38,434 bases of DNA, taken from contig JAAWBZ010000074.1 in NCBI GenBank assembly GCA_022792945.1, positions 1-38,434 of the forward strand, in the 5' to 3' direction. The stretch comes from Oscillospiraceae bacterium. GTDB lineage: Bacteria; Bacillota; Clostridia; Oscillospirales; Oscillospiraceae. Numbering within the stretch: position 1 is the stretch's first letter; each line of letters starts with the position of its first letter. This document shows positions 6,797-14,558 of the stretch, one piece after another. A program made the translations under genes and the position numbers. The notes beneath the pieces were generated by a model, which searched no databases, was not told where the DNA came from, and saw only the letters and a program-made list of their open reading frames with translations.

Positions 6797-9100
6797 TTAC
6801 TCCGCTTCCAGTACCACAGCGTCCTCCTGGGCGCGCAGGGTCATGCGGGAGATCGGATTTTGGAAGCTGTCGATGATCCGCTCCGCGATCTTGTCCTCAA
6901 TTTCCTTCTGGATGGTGCGGCGGAGGTTCCGGGCGCCATAGGTGACGGAGTAGGACTTCTTCGTCAGGTAGTCCATCAGCTCCTCCGTCCACGTCAGTGC
7001 CACACCGCGTTCGGACAGGGCCTTTTGCAGCTCAACCAGCATGATGGCGGCGATGGCGCGGAAATTCTCCTCGGTGAGCTTGTTGAAGCAGATGATCTCG
7101 TCCACACGGTTCAAAAACTCCGGCCGCAGAAACTCGCCCAGGGCTTTCATGGCCTTCTCGCGGCTCTGCTCGCTCAGCGTCCGACCGAATCCCACCGAGC
7201 CGTCCTTCCGGTCGGACCCTGCGTTGGAGGTCATGACAATGATCGTATTTTCAAAGTTGACGTTCCGCCCCTGGGCGTCGGTGATATGGCCGTCGTCCAG
7301 AATTTGCAGCAGAATGTTCACAACGTCCGGGTGGGCCTTTTCCAGCTCATCAAAGAGGACCACCGAATAGGGCTTGCGGCGGATCTTCTCGGTCAGCTGA
7401 CCTGCCTCGTCGTAGCCCACATATCCCGGCGGCGAGCCGATGATCTTAGAGACAGAATGCTTCTCCATATACTCCGACATATCCAGCCGGATCAGCGACT
7501 CCACCGAGTCGAACAGCTCGTCGGCCAGCCGCCGTACCAGCTCCGTTTTGCCCACGCCCGTGGAGCCGACGAAGATAAATGACACCGGCCGCTTTTTCAC
7601 CGAGATGCCCACCCGATTGCGCCGGATGGCCGACGCCACGGCGGAGATCGCCTCGTCCTGCCCCACGATGTGGGCCTTGAGGCGGTCCTCCAGCGTCTTG
7701 AGCTGCTCGTACTCCTGAGCCTGAATCTTGCTGGCGGGAATTTTGGTCCAGAGCTCAATGATCCGGGCCAGGTTCTCCATGGTCAGCTGGGGCTTCGGCT
7801 CGGCGGCGAGGCGGTTGATCTCCTCCTCCACCTGGAGACAACGGCTGCGCAGCGTCGCCAGACGCTCGTAGTTCTCCTGATCGGCCTGCTCGGTGAGCAT
7901 ATTGATCTCGAAGTTGAGATCGTCCCGCTCCTTTTGCAGCGCCGCCAGCCGGGAAATGGACTTGCTGCGCAGATTCAGATCCGAGCACGCCTCGTCCAGC
8001 AGGTCGATGGCCTTGTCGGGCAGGAAGCGGTCGGTGATATACCGCTCAGAGAGCACCACAGTCTGCCGCGCGATCTCCTGCGGGACCACCACGCCGTGGT
8101 AGGTTTCATAATAGTGGGCGATGCCGCGGATGATCTCCATGGCCTCGTCCATGGTGGGCTCATTGACCGTCACCGGCTGAAAACGGCGCTCCAGGGCGGA
8201 GTCCTTCTCAATATACTTCCGGTACTCGGTGAAGGTGGTGGCGCCGATTACCTGGATCTCCCCCCGGGAGAGGGCGGGCTTGAGGATATTGGCCGCGTTC
8301 ATGGATCCCTCGGCGTCGCCGGCGCCCACCAGGTTGTGGACCTCGTCGATGACCAGGATGATGTTGCCCAGCTTCTTGATCTCCTCAATGAGGCTCTTCA
8401 TGCGGCTCTCAAACTGGCCTCGGAACTGCGTCCCGGCCACCAGGGCCGTCAGGTCCAGGAGATAGACCTCCTTATCCCGCAGCTTGAAGGGCACGTCGCC
8501 GGAGACGATCTTCTGGGCCAGGCCCTCAGCGATAGCCGTCTTGCCTACGCCCGGCTCACCGATGAGGCAGGGGTTGTTCTTCTGCCGGCGGTTTAAAATC
8601 TGTACTACCCGTTCCGTCTCCACCTCCCGGCCCACGATCCGGTCCAGTGCGCCGCTGCGGGCCCGCTGGGTGAGGTTGAGGCAATAGGAATCCAGAAACT
8701 TTTTCTTCTTGTCCCGCCGCTGGGGACTGCTCCCCTTCTCGCGGCTCTTCTCCGGCTCCGGCGGCTGGGGGGCCAGCTGTCCGCCGCCCTCGCGGTCGCC
8801 GCCGAAGAGCTTGTTGAGAAACGGAAAGGTGGCGGTGCGGCTCTCGATTTCCTCGCTGTCGTCCTCGGGTGTCTCGCCGCTCTCGCCGCTGCCAAACATA
8901 CCCACCATCTCTTCCGTCAGATTGTCCAGGTCCTCGTCGGTGACGCCCATGCGCTTCATGATATCGTCCACCGGCTTGATGCCCAGCTGCTTGGCGCACT
9001 TGAGGCACAGACCCTGGTTGATGGTCTTGCCGCCTTCGATCTTGGTGATGAAAATCACCGCAACGTTTTTCTTGCAATTGGAACAAAGGGTCGGATGCAT
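6797..9100 (-). CDS. ClpE-like AAA+ ATPase with N-terminal zinc finger
   Basis: A Hsp100 unfoldase that should feed substrates to ClpP or refold stress-damaged proteins. It lacks the usual Clp N-domain. Residues 6-40 instead hold a four-cysteine zinc ribbon (CSNCKK, then CLKCAKQ) as in ClpE and McsA. Two AAA modules follow. Module 1 has [10 protein letters not shown] (Walker A) and [14 protein letters not shown] (Walker B). A coiled-coil middle domain lies around residues 415-460. Module 2 has [10 protein letters not shown] and [11 protein letters not shown], an intact [12 protein letters not shown] and the GARNLRR sensor-2 motif. VGFGRT fits the ClpP-docking loop. ATGs occur at 9106 and 9100; AAGGAG is 3 bases from the first and 9 from the second, so 9100 is preferred. 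No CtsR heptad repeat is visible upstream. Confidence 0.9.
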   Translation of the reverse strand: MHPTLCSNCKKNVAVIFITKIEGGKTINQGLCLKCAKQLGIKPVDDIMKRMGVTDEDLDNLTEEMVGMFGSGESGETPEDDSEEIESRTATFPFLNKLFGGDREGGGQLAPQPPEPEKSREKGSSPQRRDKKKKFLDSYCLNLTQRARSGALDRIVGREVETERVVQILNRRQKNNPCLIGEPGVGKTAIAEGLAQKIVSGDVPFKLRDKEVYLLDLTALVAGTQFRGQFESRMKSLIEEIKKLGNIILVIDEVHNLVGAGDAEGSMNAANILKPALSRGEIQVIGATTFTEYRKYIEKDSALERRFQPVTVNEPTMDEAMEIIRGIAHYYETYHGVVVPQEIARQTVVLSERYITDRFLPDKAIDLLDEACSDLNLRSKSISRLAALQKERDDLNFEINMLTEQADQENYERLATLRSRCLQVEEEINRLAAEPKPQLTMENLARIIELWTKIPASKIQAQEYEQLKTLEDRLKAHIVGQDEAISAVASAIRRNRVGISVKKRPVSFIFVGSTGVGKTELVRRLADELFDSVESLIRLDMSEYMEKHSVSKIIGSPPGYVGYDEAGQLTEKIRRKPYSVVLFDELEKAHPDVVNILLQILDDGHITDAQGRNVNFENTIIVMTSNAGSDRKDGSVGFGRTLSEQSREKAMKALGEFLRPEFLNRVDEIICFNKLTEENFRAIAAIMLVELQKALSERGVALTWTEELMDYLTKKSYSVTYGARNLRRTIQKEIEDKIAERIIDSFQNPISRMTLRAQEDAVVLEAE

Positions 9101-9146
9101 GGCCATTATCTCCTTATCCGAAATTCCGATTCTGTATTCTAGTTAT

Positions 9147-9174
9147 ACTATACTATCTCTTTTGAAAAATGCAA
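9147..9174 (-). promoter_or_regulatory. Possible promoter for the ClpE-like gene
   Basis: Minus strand TTGCAT (9174-9169), 16 bp, TATAGT (9152-9147), in an AT-rich 89-bp gap. A TAGTAT two bases further on gives an 18-bp spacer alternative. It separates this gene from the long operon upstream. Confidence 0.45.
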
Positions 9175-9189
9175 TCACATTTTCGTGCC

Positions 9190-10356
9190 CTACGGCAAAT
9201 AGAGCTGCGCCCCGCCGCTGCCCACCAGGATGGCCGTGCCGTCTCGGCGCATGGTCACATGGGAGGCGCCCAGGATCTCCTCTGTGGCGGCGTACTCCTT
9301 GAGCGCGGCGGTATAGATCACCAGCCGGTCGGCGGTCAGCACCGCCAGATAGTTCCCGGCGGCGGAGAGAGAGAGAATTTCCGTCCCCAAATACGCCTCG
9401 GCCAAGGTCTGCCCGGCCAAATCCACTGTGACCACGCTGCACCGGCTGCCCGCCTGAAACTCGTTGCGCGCCAGGGCCACAAAGCCGTTGCCCCCCAGGG
9501 CAAAATCGGTGAGGAATTCGCCGCCGTAGTCGCAGCTGCCCAGCTCCGCGCCCGTCTCGTCGAAAAAGCGGACCGTGCGCTCCCCCACCGTGCAGACGCG
9601 CTTCTGGGAGAGCACCTCGACGTCCAAAACCAGCTCGTTGCCCAGCGACACCGTAGCCAGCGGTTCCTCCCGCTCGGTGGAGAACAGCACCAGGCTGCTC
9701 TCGAACACCCCGCCGCTCTGCCCCACAGCCGCGGCGGCCAGCAGGGAGCCGTCGTCGGACACACTGCACAGCGGCAGGTACTGGCTGGAGGAATACCACT
9801 TGTAAATCTCCCGCATGGAGGCATCCATCACCGTCAGCACGGTCTTGTACCCGTTTCCGGCGTCGGCCCAGCAGATATAGTCACCGTCGGAGACGTCCAG
9901 GTCCAGCAGAGTGCCGCCGGCGTCCAGGTCCAGCGGCACCGCCCCGTCGGCGGTGGCAGCACAGATTGCGGTCCTGCCCACGTCCCAGGCCACCGCCAGC
10001 TCGCTGCCCACAGCCAGCTGCGGCCCCCGGAGGGTCTTGGCAACGCCCGTGAGCTGCTCGCCGTTGGGGCCGTACACGTCCAGCCCCGCCACTGAGGCCA
10101 CCGCAAGCCCGTCGCCCAGGGCCTCGCCCACGTTGGCGCTGTGGGCGTCAAAGGTATAGGTCCCGTAGCCCTCGCCGCGGACGGTCATATAGGTGAAATA
10201 GCGCCGGATGCGGTCCAGATTCAGCCTGTCCCGGAACAGCACCGCCAGCACCACCGCCAGCACTGCCAGCACAATGACACAGAGTACCAGGATGCGCCGC
10301 CGGAGCTTTTTCTTTCTTTCCTTCTCCGGATAGAGCGGCGTCACCTTGTCAGACAT
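9190..10356 (-). CDS. DUF5711 family membrane-anchored beta-propeller-like protein
   Basis: A 388-aa protein with a short cytoplasmic N-terminus (KVTPLYPEKERKKKLRRR), one transmembrane helix (about residues 23-42) and a large outer domain. That domain has repeated short beta-strand units with small polar turns (VYGPNGEQL, VSDDGSLLAAAAVG, FFDETGAELG, ALGGNGFVALAR), like a WD40- or PQQ-type propeller. This layout fits DUF5711, a family of unknown function in Oscillospiraceae and relatives. An ATG at 10380 also exists, but AAGGTGG lies 6 bases before the ATG at 10356, which overlaps the truA stop by 8 nt. It is the last gene of the pbp1A-to-truA operon, so a structural role at the envelope is possible but not shown. 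Confidence 0.75.
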   Translation of the reverse strand: MSDKVTPLYPEKERKKKLRRRILVLCVIVLAVLAVVLAVLFRDRLNLDRIRRYFTYMTVRGEGYGTYTFDAHSANVGEALGDGLAVASVAGLDVYGPNGEQLTGVAKTLRGPQLAVGSELAVAWDVGRTAICAATADGAVPLDLDAGGTLLDLDVSDGDYICWADAGNGYKTVLTVMDASMREIYKWYSSSQYLPLCSVSDDGSLLAAAAVGQSGGVFESSLVLFSTEREEPLATVSLGNELVLDVEVLSQKRVCTVGERTVRFFDETGAELGSCDYGGEFLTDFALGGNGFVALARNEFQAGSRCSVVTVDLAGQTLAEAYLGTEILSLSAAGNYLAVLTADRLVIYTAALKEYAATEEILGASHVTMRRDGTAILVGSGGAQLYLP

Positions 10357-11110
10357 CGAAAGCCACCTTTCCGTCGTCATACCACAGCTTTGTCAGATAC
10401 AGCCCCCCCGGCGGGGCCGTCGGCCCCGCCGCGGTGCGGTCGCCCTGGGCCAGGATGTCCCCCAACTCCTCCGGGCGGAGCTTGCCCTCGGCGCAGTAGA
10501 CCACGGTTCCCGCCATGGCCCGCGCCATGTTGTAGAGGAAGCCGTCGGCGCACACCCGCATGGAAATCAAGTCCCCCTGCCGCTCCACCTGGTAGTAGTA
10601 GACCGTCCGCACCGTGGTCTTGGTCTCGGTGCCCACGCTGCGCACCGCCGCGAAGTCGTGGGTCCCCACAAACTGCGTCCCCGCCGCCTGCATCACGGCC
10701 TCGTCCAGGCGCTTGGGATAGAACCACGCCCGGTTCACATAGAAGGGATCGCGGATGCGGGAGTTGTAAATGAGGTAGGTATACTCCTTGCGCACGCAGG
10801 AGCCGATGGCGTTGAAACCGTCGTGGACGTCCCGTGCGCCAGTGACCACAATGTCCTCCGGCAGGTGGGTATTGAGGGCGTAGGGCAGCCGGTCGGTGGG
10901 GATGCCGGAAGCGGTGTGGAAATTGGCCACATATTTTTTCGCGTGTACGCCGGCGTCGGTGCGGCCGCAGCCGGTCATTTTCACCGGGTGGCCCACCACC
11001 CGGGCCGCGGCCTGCTCCAGGGTCTCTGCCACGGTGATGTCCCGCTTCTGCACCTGCCAGCCGTGGTAGGCCGTGCCCAGGTACGTCAAAAACAGCGCAA
11101 TGTTGCGCAT
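10349..11110 (-). CDS. truA: tRNA pseudouridine(38-40) synthase TruA
   Basis: Converts uridines 38-40 in the tRNA anticodon arm to pseudouridine. The 253-aa protein has the TruA hallmarks: YLGTAYHGWQVQ near the start, the catalytic aspartate in GCGRTDAGVHA (about residues 47-57), ALNTHLPEDI, the RKEYTYLIYN strand, and the C-terminal GFLYNMARAMAGTV. It starts 10 bp after ecfT ends and overlaps the DUF5711 gene. The order ecfA1-ecfA2-ecfT-truA is common in Firmicutes, where it sits near ribosomal-protein genes; here it is in an unusual setting behind a penicillin-binding protein. Confidence 0.96.
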   Translation of the reverse strand: MRNIALFLTYLGTAYHGWQVQKRDITVAETLEQAAARVVGHPVKMTGCGRTDAGVHAKKYVANFHTASGIPTDRLPYALNTHLPEDIVVTGARDVHDGFNAIGSCVRKEYTYLIYNSRIRDPFYVNRAWFYPKRLDEAVMQAAGTQFVGTHDFAAVRSVGTETKTTVRTVYYYQVERQGDLISMRVCADGFLYNMARAMAGTVVYCAEGKLRPEELGDILAQGDRTAAGPTAPPGGLYLTKLWYDDGKVAFDV

Positions 11111-11120
11111 GGCTCGCCCC

Positions 11121-11930
11121 CTAACCCGTCAGGCCCAGGGCCCGCAGCGCGATCACCGCCGCCAGCAGCCCCAGTCCCAATCCCAGCGCCAGCACGTCCC
11201 GCAGGGCGTAGCGCAGCTGCTTCATGCGGGTGCGGCCCTTGCCGCCCTGGTAGCAGCGGCACTCCATGGCCACCGCCAGCTCGTCCGCCCGCCGGAAGGC
11301 GCTGACAAACAGCGGCACCAGGATCGGGATCAGTGCCTTGGCCCGCTGGATGAGGTTGCCGGACTCAAAGTCCGCTCCCCTCGCCTTCTGCGCCGACATG
11401 ATCTTGTCCGTCTCCTCGATGAGGGTGGGGATGAACCGGAGGGCGATACACATCATCATGGACAGCTCATGCACTGGCACCTTGATTCGCTTGAGAGGCC
11501 CCAGCAGCAGCTCCAGCCCGTCGGTCAGGGCGATGGGCGAGGTGGTGTAGGTCAGAAGGAACGTACCGGTGATCAGCATCACGATGCGCCAGATCATGAA
11601 AATGGCGCTGGCGACGCCCTCTCTGGTAATAGTGAAGATCCAAAACGACGCCAGTTCCTCACCTGGGGTGTAGAGCAGGTTCAGAATGCCCGTCAGGCAG
11701 ATGATCAGCAGCAGGGGCTTCAGCCCCTTCAAAATCACGCTGGGCCGGATGCGGGAGAGCACCAGCGCCGCCGCCAGAAACGCAAACACCAATAGATATC
11801 CAAAGAGGCCCTTGGCCGTGAACAGCGCTGCAATATAGACGATGACCAGCAGCAGCTTCGTCCGGGGGTCCAGTCGGTGGACCACCGTATTGCCGGGAAA
11901 ATACTGGCCGATGGTGATATCCTTCAGCAT
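11121..11930 (-). CDS. ecfT: ECF transporter transmembrane component EcfT
   Basis: The scaffold of energy-coupling-factor importers. It binds the two ATPases on the inside and exchanges substrate-binding S components for vitamins or transition metals. The 269-aa protein shows the family start (TIGQYFPGNTVVHRLDPRTK), several membrane helices, and the two coupling-helix motifs: QKARGADF (Ala-Arg-Gly) and the related AMECRCYQGG, where the second Ala-Arg-Gly is normally found. The start overlaps ecfA2 by 7 nt. No S component is encoded in the window, so this is the shared group II module used by S proteins encoded elsewhere. Confidence 0.95.
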   Translation of the reverse strand: MLKDITIGQYFPGNTVVHRLDPRTKLLLVIVYIAALFTAKGLFGYLLVFAFLAAALVLSRIRPSVILKGLKPLLLIICLTGILNLLYTPGEELASFWIFTITREGVASAIFMIWRIVMLITGTFLLTYTTSPIALTDGLELLLGPLKRIKVPVHELSMMMCIALRFIPTLIEETDKIMSAQKARGADFESGNLIQRAKALIPILVPLFVSAFRRADELAVAMECRCYQGGKGRTRMKQLRYALRDVLALGLGLGLLAAVIALRALGLTG

Positions 11931-12790
11931 CTCCCGTCCTCCCTTCTCAGGGCCAGGAGCACGTCACGGGCCTGCTCGATGGTGTACACCGCCGTGTCCA
12001 AGTCCAGCCCCAGCCGGCGCAGGCGCAGAAAGACGCTTGTCACCTGTGGCACGTCAAGGCCCATGCGCTCCAGCTCTTCCGCCCGGGTAAAGACCTCCCG
12101 GGGCGTGCCGGACATGGCCACACGGCCGTGGTTCATCACATACAGCCGATCCACGTTGGAGGCTACCTCGTCCATGGAATGGCTGACCATCAGGATGGCG
12201 GCGTGCTGGGCCTGCTGGTAGTCGCGGATATTCTGGAGCACGCTGTCGCGGCCCTGGGGGTCCAGGCCCGCCGTAGGCTCGTCCAGGATCAGCACGTCCG
12301 GCTCCATGGCGATGACGCCGGCAATGGCCGCGCGGCGCTTCTGCCCGCCGGAGAGGTCGAAGGGCGATTTCTCCAGCTCCGCCTCCCCCAGGCCCACGAA
12401 GCCCGCAGCCCGCAGCACCCGGCGGCGGACCTCCGCCTCGTCCAGGCCCATGTTCTTCGGCCCGAAAGCAATGTCGCGGAACACCGTCTCCTCAAAGAGC
12501 TGGTACTCCGGGTACTGGAACACCAGGCCCACCCTGAACCGGATCTGCCGGGTGAACGCCTTGTCCTTCCAGATATCCTCCCCACCGAACAGTACCTGTC
12601 CCGCCGAGGGCTTCAAAAGCCCGTTAAGGTGCTGAATAAAGGTGGACTTGCCCGAGCCCGTGTGGCCGATAATGCCTACGAACTCCCCCGGCTCCGCCGA
12701 AAAGTTCACGGCCTCCAGCGCCGTGCGCTCGAAGGGGGTGCCGGGGCTGTAAATATGTGTCAGTTCCTTTGTCTCAATGATCGGGGCCAA
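11924..12790 (-). CDS. ecfA2: ECF transporter ATPase EcfA2
   Basis: One of two non-identical ATPases that power ECF importers. The 288-aa ABC protein has GHTGSGKST (Walker A), FQYPEYQLFEETVFRDIAFG (Q-loop region typical of EcfA2), LSGGQKRRAAIAG (signature), LILDEPTAGLDPQG (Walker B and D-loop) and the switch histidine in VSHSMDEV. The start is a TTG at 12790 with GGAGG eight bases before it; no ATG fits. It begins 19 bp after ecfA1 and overlaps ecfT. Confidence 0.95.
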   Translation of the reverse strand: MAPIIETKELTHIYSPGTPFERTALEAVNFSAEPGEFVGIIGHTGSGKSTFIQHLNGLLKPSAGQVLFGGEDIWKDKAFTRQIRFRVGLVFQYPEYQLFEETVFRDIAFGPKNMGLDEAEVRRRVLRAAGFVGLGEAELEKSPFDLSGGQKRRAAIAGVIAMEPDVLILDEPTAGLDPQGRDSVLQNIRDYQQAQHAAILMVSHSMDEVASNVDRLYVMNHGRVAMSGTPREVFTRAEELERMGLDVPQVTSVFLRLRRLGLDLDTAVYTIEQARDVLLALRREDGRC

Positions 12791-12809
12791 TGTTGTATCC
12801 TCCGCGTCT

Positions 12810-13658
12810 CTAGCTTTCCAGCGCCTGGAAAATAGCCTGGGCGCATTCCTCCACCGAGAGCGCGTCCAGCGGCAGGTCCATGCCCGCCTGGTTCAGCGCG
12901 CGGAGCAGCAGCGTGGTCTCCGGCGCAGTCAGCGCCGCCGCGCGCAGCAGCTCCACCTGGGGAAAGACCTCCTTGGGCGTTCCGTCGGCCAGGATACCGC
13001 CGTCGGACATCACCACCACCCGGTCGGCGTCCGCCGCCTCGGGCATATGGTGGGTGATGAGCACCACTGTGACGCCCTGCTCCCGGTTGAGCCGGTGAAC
13101 AGTCTCCAGCACCTCCCGCCGCCCCTGGGGGTCCAGCATGGCGGTGGGCTCGTCCAGGACGATGCACCTCGGCAGCATGGCCACCACGCCAGCGATGGCC
13201 ACCCGTTGCTTCTGCCCGCCGGACAGCAGATGCGGCGCGTGGTCCCGGAACTCATACATTCCCACCATCCTCAGCGCCTCGTCCACCCGCCGCCGGATTT
13301 CCACCGGCTCCACACCCAGGTTCTCCGGCGCAAAGGCCACGTCCTCCTCCACCACGTTGGAGACGATCTGATTGTCCGGATTCTGGAACACCATGCCCAC
13401 CGCCCGGCGGATGGGGATCAAATTCTCCTCCGCAGCGGTGTCCATACCGTAGACGTGGACCGTGCCGCCGGCGGGCAGGAGGATGGCGTTGAAATGCTTG
13501 GCCAGGGTCGATTTTCCGCAGCCGTTGCGGCCTAAAACTGCCACAAAGCTCCCCGGCTCCACCGAAAAGTCCAAATTTTCAAAAATCTGCGTCTTTTCCC
13601 CGCTCTCCGGGTCCTCGTAGGCGTAGGACAGCCGCTGGGCTGAAATGGCATAATCCAT
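12810..13658 (-). CDS. ecfA1: ECF transporter ATPase EcfA1
   Basis: Partner ATPase of EcfA2. The 282-aa protein has GRNGCGKST (Walker A), VFQNPDNQIVSNVVEEDVAF (EcfA1-type Q-loop), LSGGQKQRVAIAG, IVLDEPTAMLDPQG and THHMPEAADADRVVVM. The -AxLDPxG D-loop and the NPDNQ element separate it from EcfA2. Start ATG 13658 follows GGAG at 7 bases; upstream in-frame codons do not look coding. It lies 4 bp after the methyltransferase gene. Confidence 0.95.
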   Translation of the reverse strand: MDYAISAQRLSYAYEDPESGEKTQIFENLDFSVEPGSFVAVLGRNGCGKSTLAKHFNAILLPAGGTVHVYGMDTAAEENLIPIRRAVGMVFQNPDNQIVSNVVEEDVAFAPENLGVEPVEIRRRVDEALRMVGMYEFRDHAPHLLSGGQKQRVAIAGVVAMLPRCIVLDEPTAMLDPQGRREVLETVHRLNREQGVTVVLITHHMPEAADADRVVVMSDGGILADGTPKEVFPQVELLRAAALTAPETTLLLRALNQAGMDLPLDALSVEECAQAIFQALES

Positions 13659-13662
13659 GCTC

Positions 13663-14535
13663 TCACTCCTCCGTCCCGCTGGTCCACCGTCCGGCCGCGC
13701 CGCAGGGCAGCGCCAGTCCGGAGGCGCGCACCGGCAGACCCAGCTCATCCGAGACCGTCCCGCCGCCAAAGCGCGAGGCCACCACTGTGTCCAGCAGGTA
13801 GGTCAGCACCGAGGGCGCCAGGCCCGTAGTGTAAGAATTGATGATGAAAAACTGTGGTTTGTCCGAGAGGACACCGGAAACCAGCCGCAAAAATGGGTAA
13901 AGGTCCTTCTCCAGCTTCCAGACCTCCCCGGAGGGTCCGCGCCCGTAGGACGGCGGGTCCATGATTACCGCGTCGTAGCGCCGTCCCCGTTTGATCTCCC
14001 GCTCGATGAACTTGGCGCAGTCGTCCACGATCCAGCGGATGGGCGCGCGCTCCAGCCCGGAGGCCCGGGCGTTCTCCCTGGCCCAGGCCACCATACCCCG
14101 GGCGGCGTCCACATGGCACACCGAGGCCCCGGCGCTGGCAGCGGCCAGCGTGGCGCCGCCGGTATAGGCGAACAGGTTCAAAACCTGCAAAGGCCGCCCC
14201 GCCCGCTGCACCTGCCGGCGGATAAAGTCCCAGTTGGCCGCCTGTTCGGGAAAGACGCCGGTATGCTTGAAGTTCATGGGCTTGACCTGGAAGGTCAGCG
14301 GCCCGTAATGGAGGTCCCAGTGCTCCGGCAGGCGGTGGGCGGACCACCGGCCGCCACCTGCGCTGCTGCGGGCGTAGCGCGCGTCAAAGTCCCGCCATCG
14401 GGGGTCCTTTTTCGGCGTGCTCCAGATCACCTGGGGGTCGGGCCGGACCAGGACGTAGCTCCCCCAGCGCTCCAGCTTCTCGCCGTCAGAGGCGTCGAGC
14501 ACCTCATAGTCGTTCCATTGCGAAGATATCCACAT
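13663..14535 (-). CDS. Class I SAM-dependent rRNA methyltransferase (RlmK/RlmI-like)
   Basis: A 290-aa Rossmann-fold methyltransferase. LNLFAYTGGATLAAASAGA is the SAM-binding motif I of the RlmI/RlmK group, VCHVDAARGMVAWARENARA motif II, IRWIVDDCAKFI motif III, and IMDPPSYGRG the catalytic motif IV with the DPPSYGR form used by 23S rRNA cytosine/guanine methyltransferases. No PUA domain precedes it, and the N-terminal part (YEVLDASDGEKLERWGSYVL) is short. The ATG at 14535 has AGGAG 12 bases ahead; a TTG at 14562 overlapping the pbp stop is the alternative. The exact RNA target is not deducible. Confidence 0.85.
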   Translation of the reverse strand: MWISSQWNDYEVLDASDGEKLERWGSYVLVRPDPQVIWSTPKKDPRWRDFDARYARSSAGGGRWSAHRLPEHWDLHYGPLTFQVKPMNFKHTGVFPEQAANWDFIRRQVQRAGRPLQVLNLFAYTGGATLAAASAGASVCHVDAARGMVAWARENARASGLERAPIRWIVDDCAKFIEREIKRGRRYDAVIMDPPSYGRGPSGEVWKLEKDLYPFLRLVSGVLSDKPQFFIINSYTTGLAPSVLTYLLDTVVASRFGGGTVSDELGLPVRASGLALPCGAAGRWTSGTEE

Positions 14536-14558
14536 GGCGTTCTCTTTCTCCTCGTTTC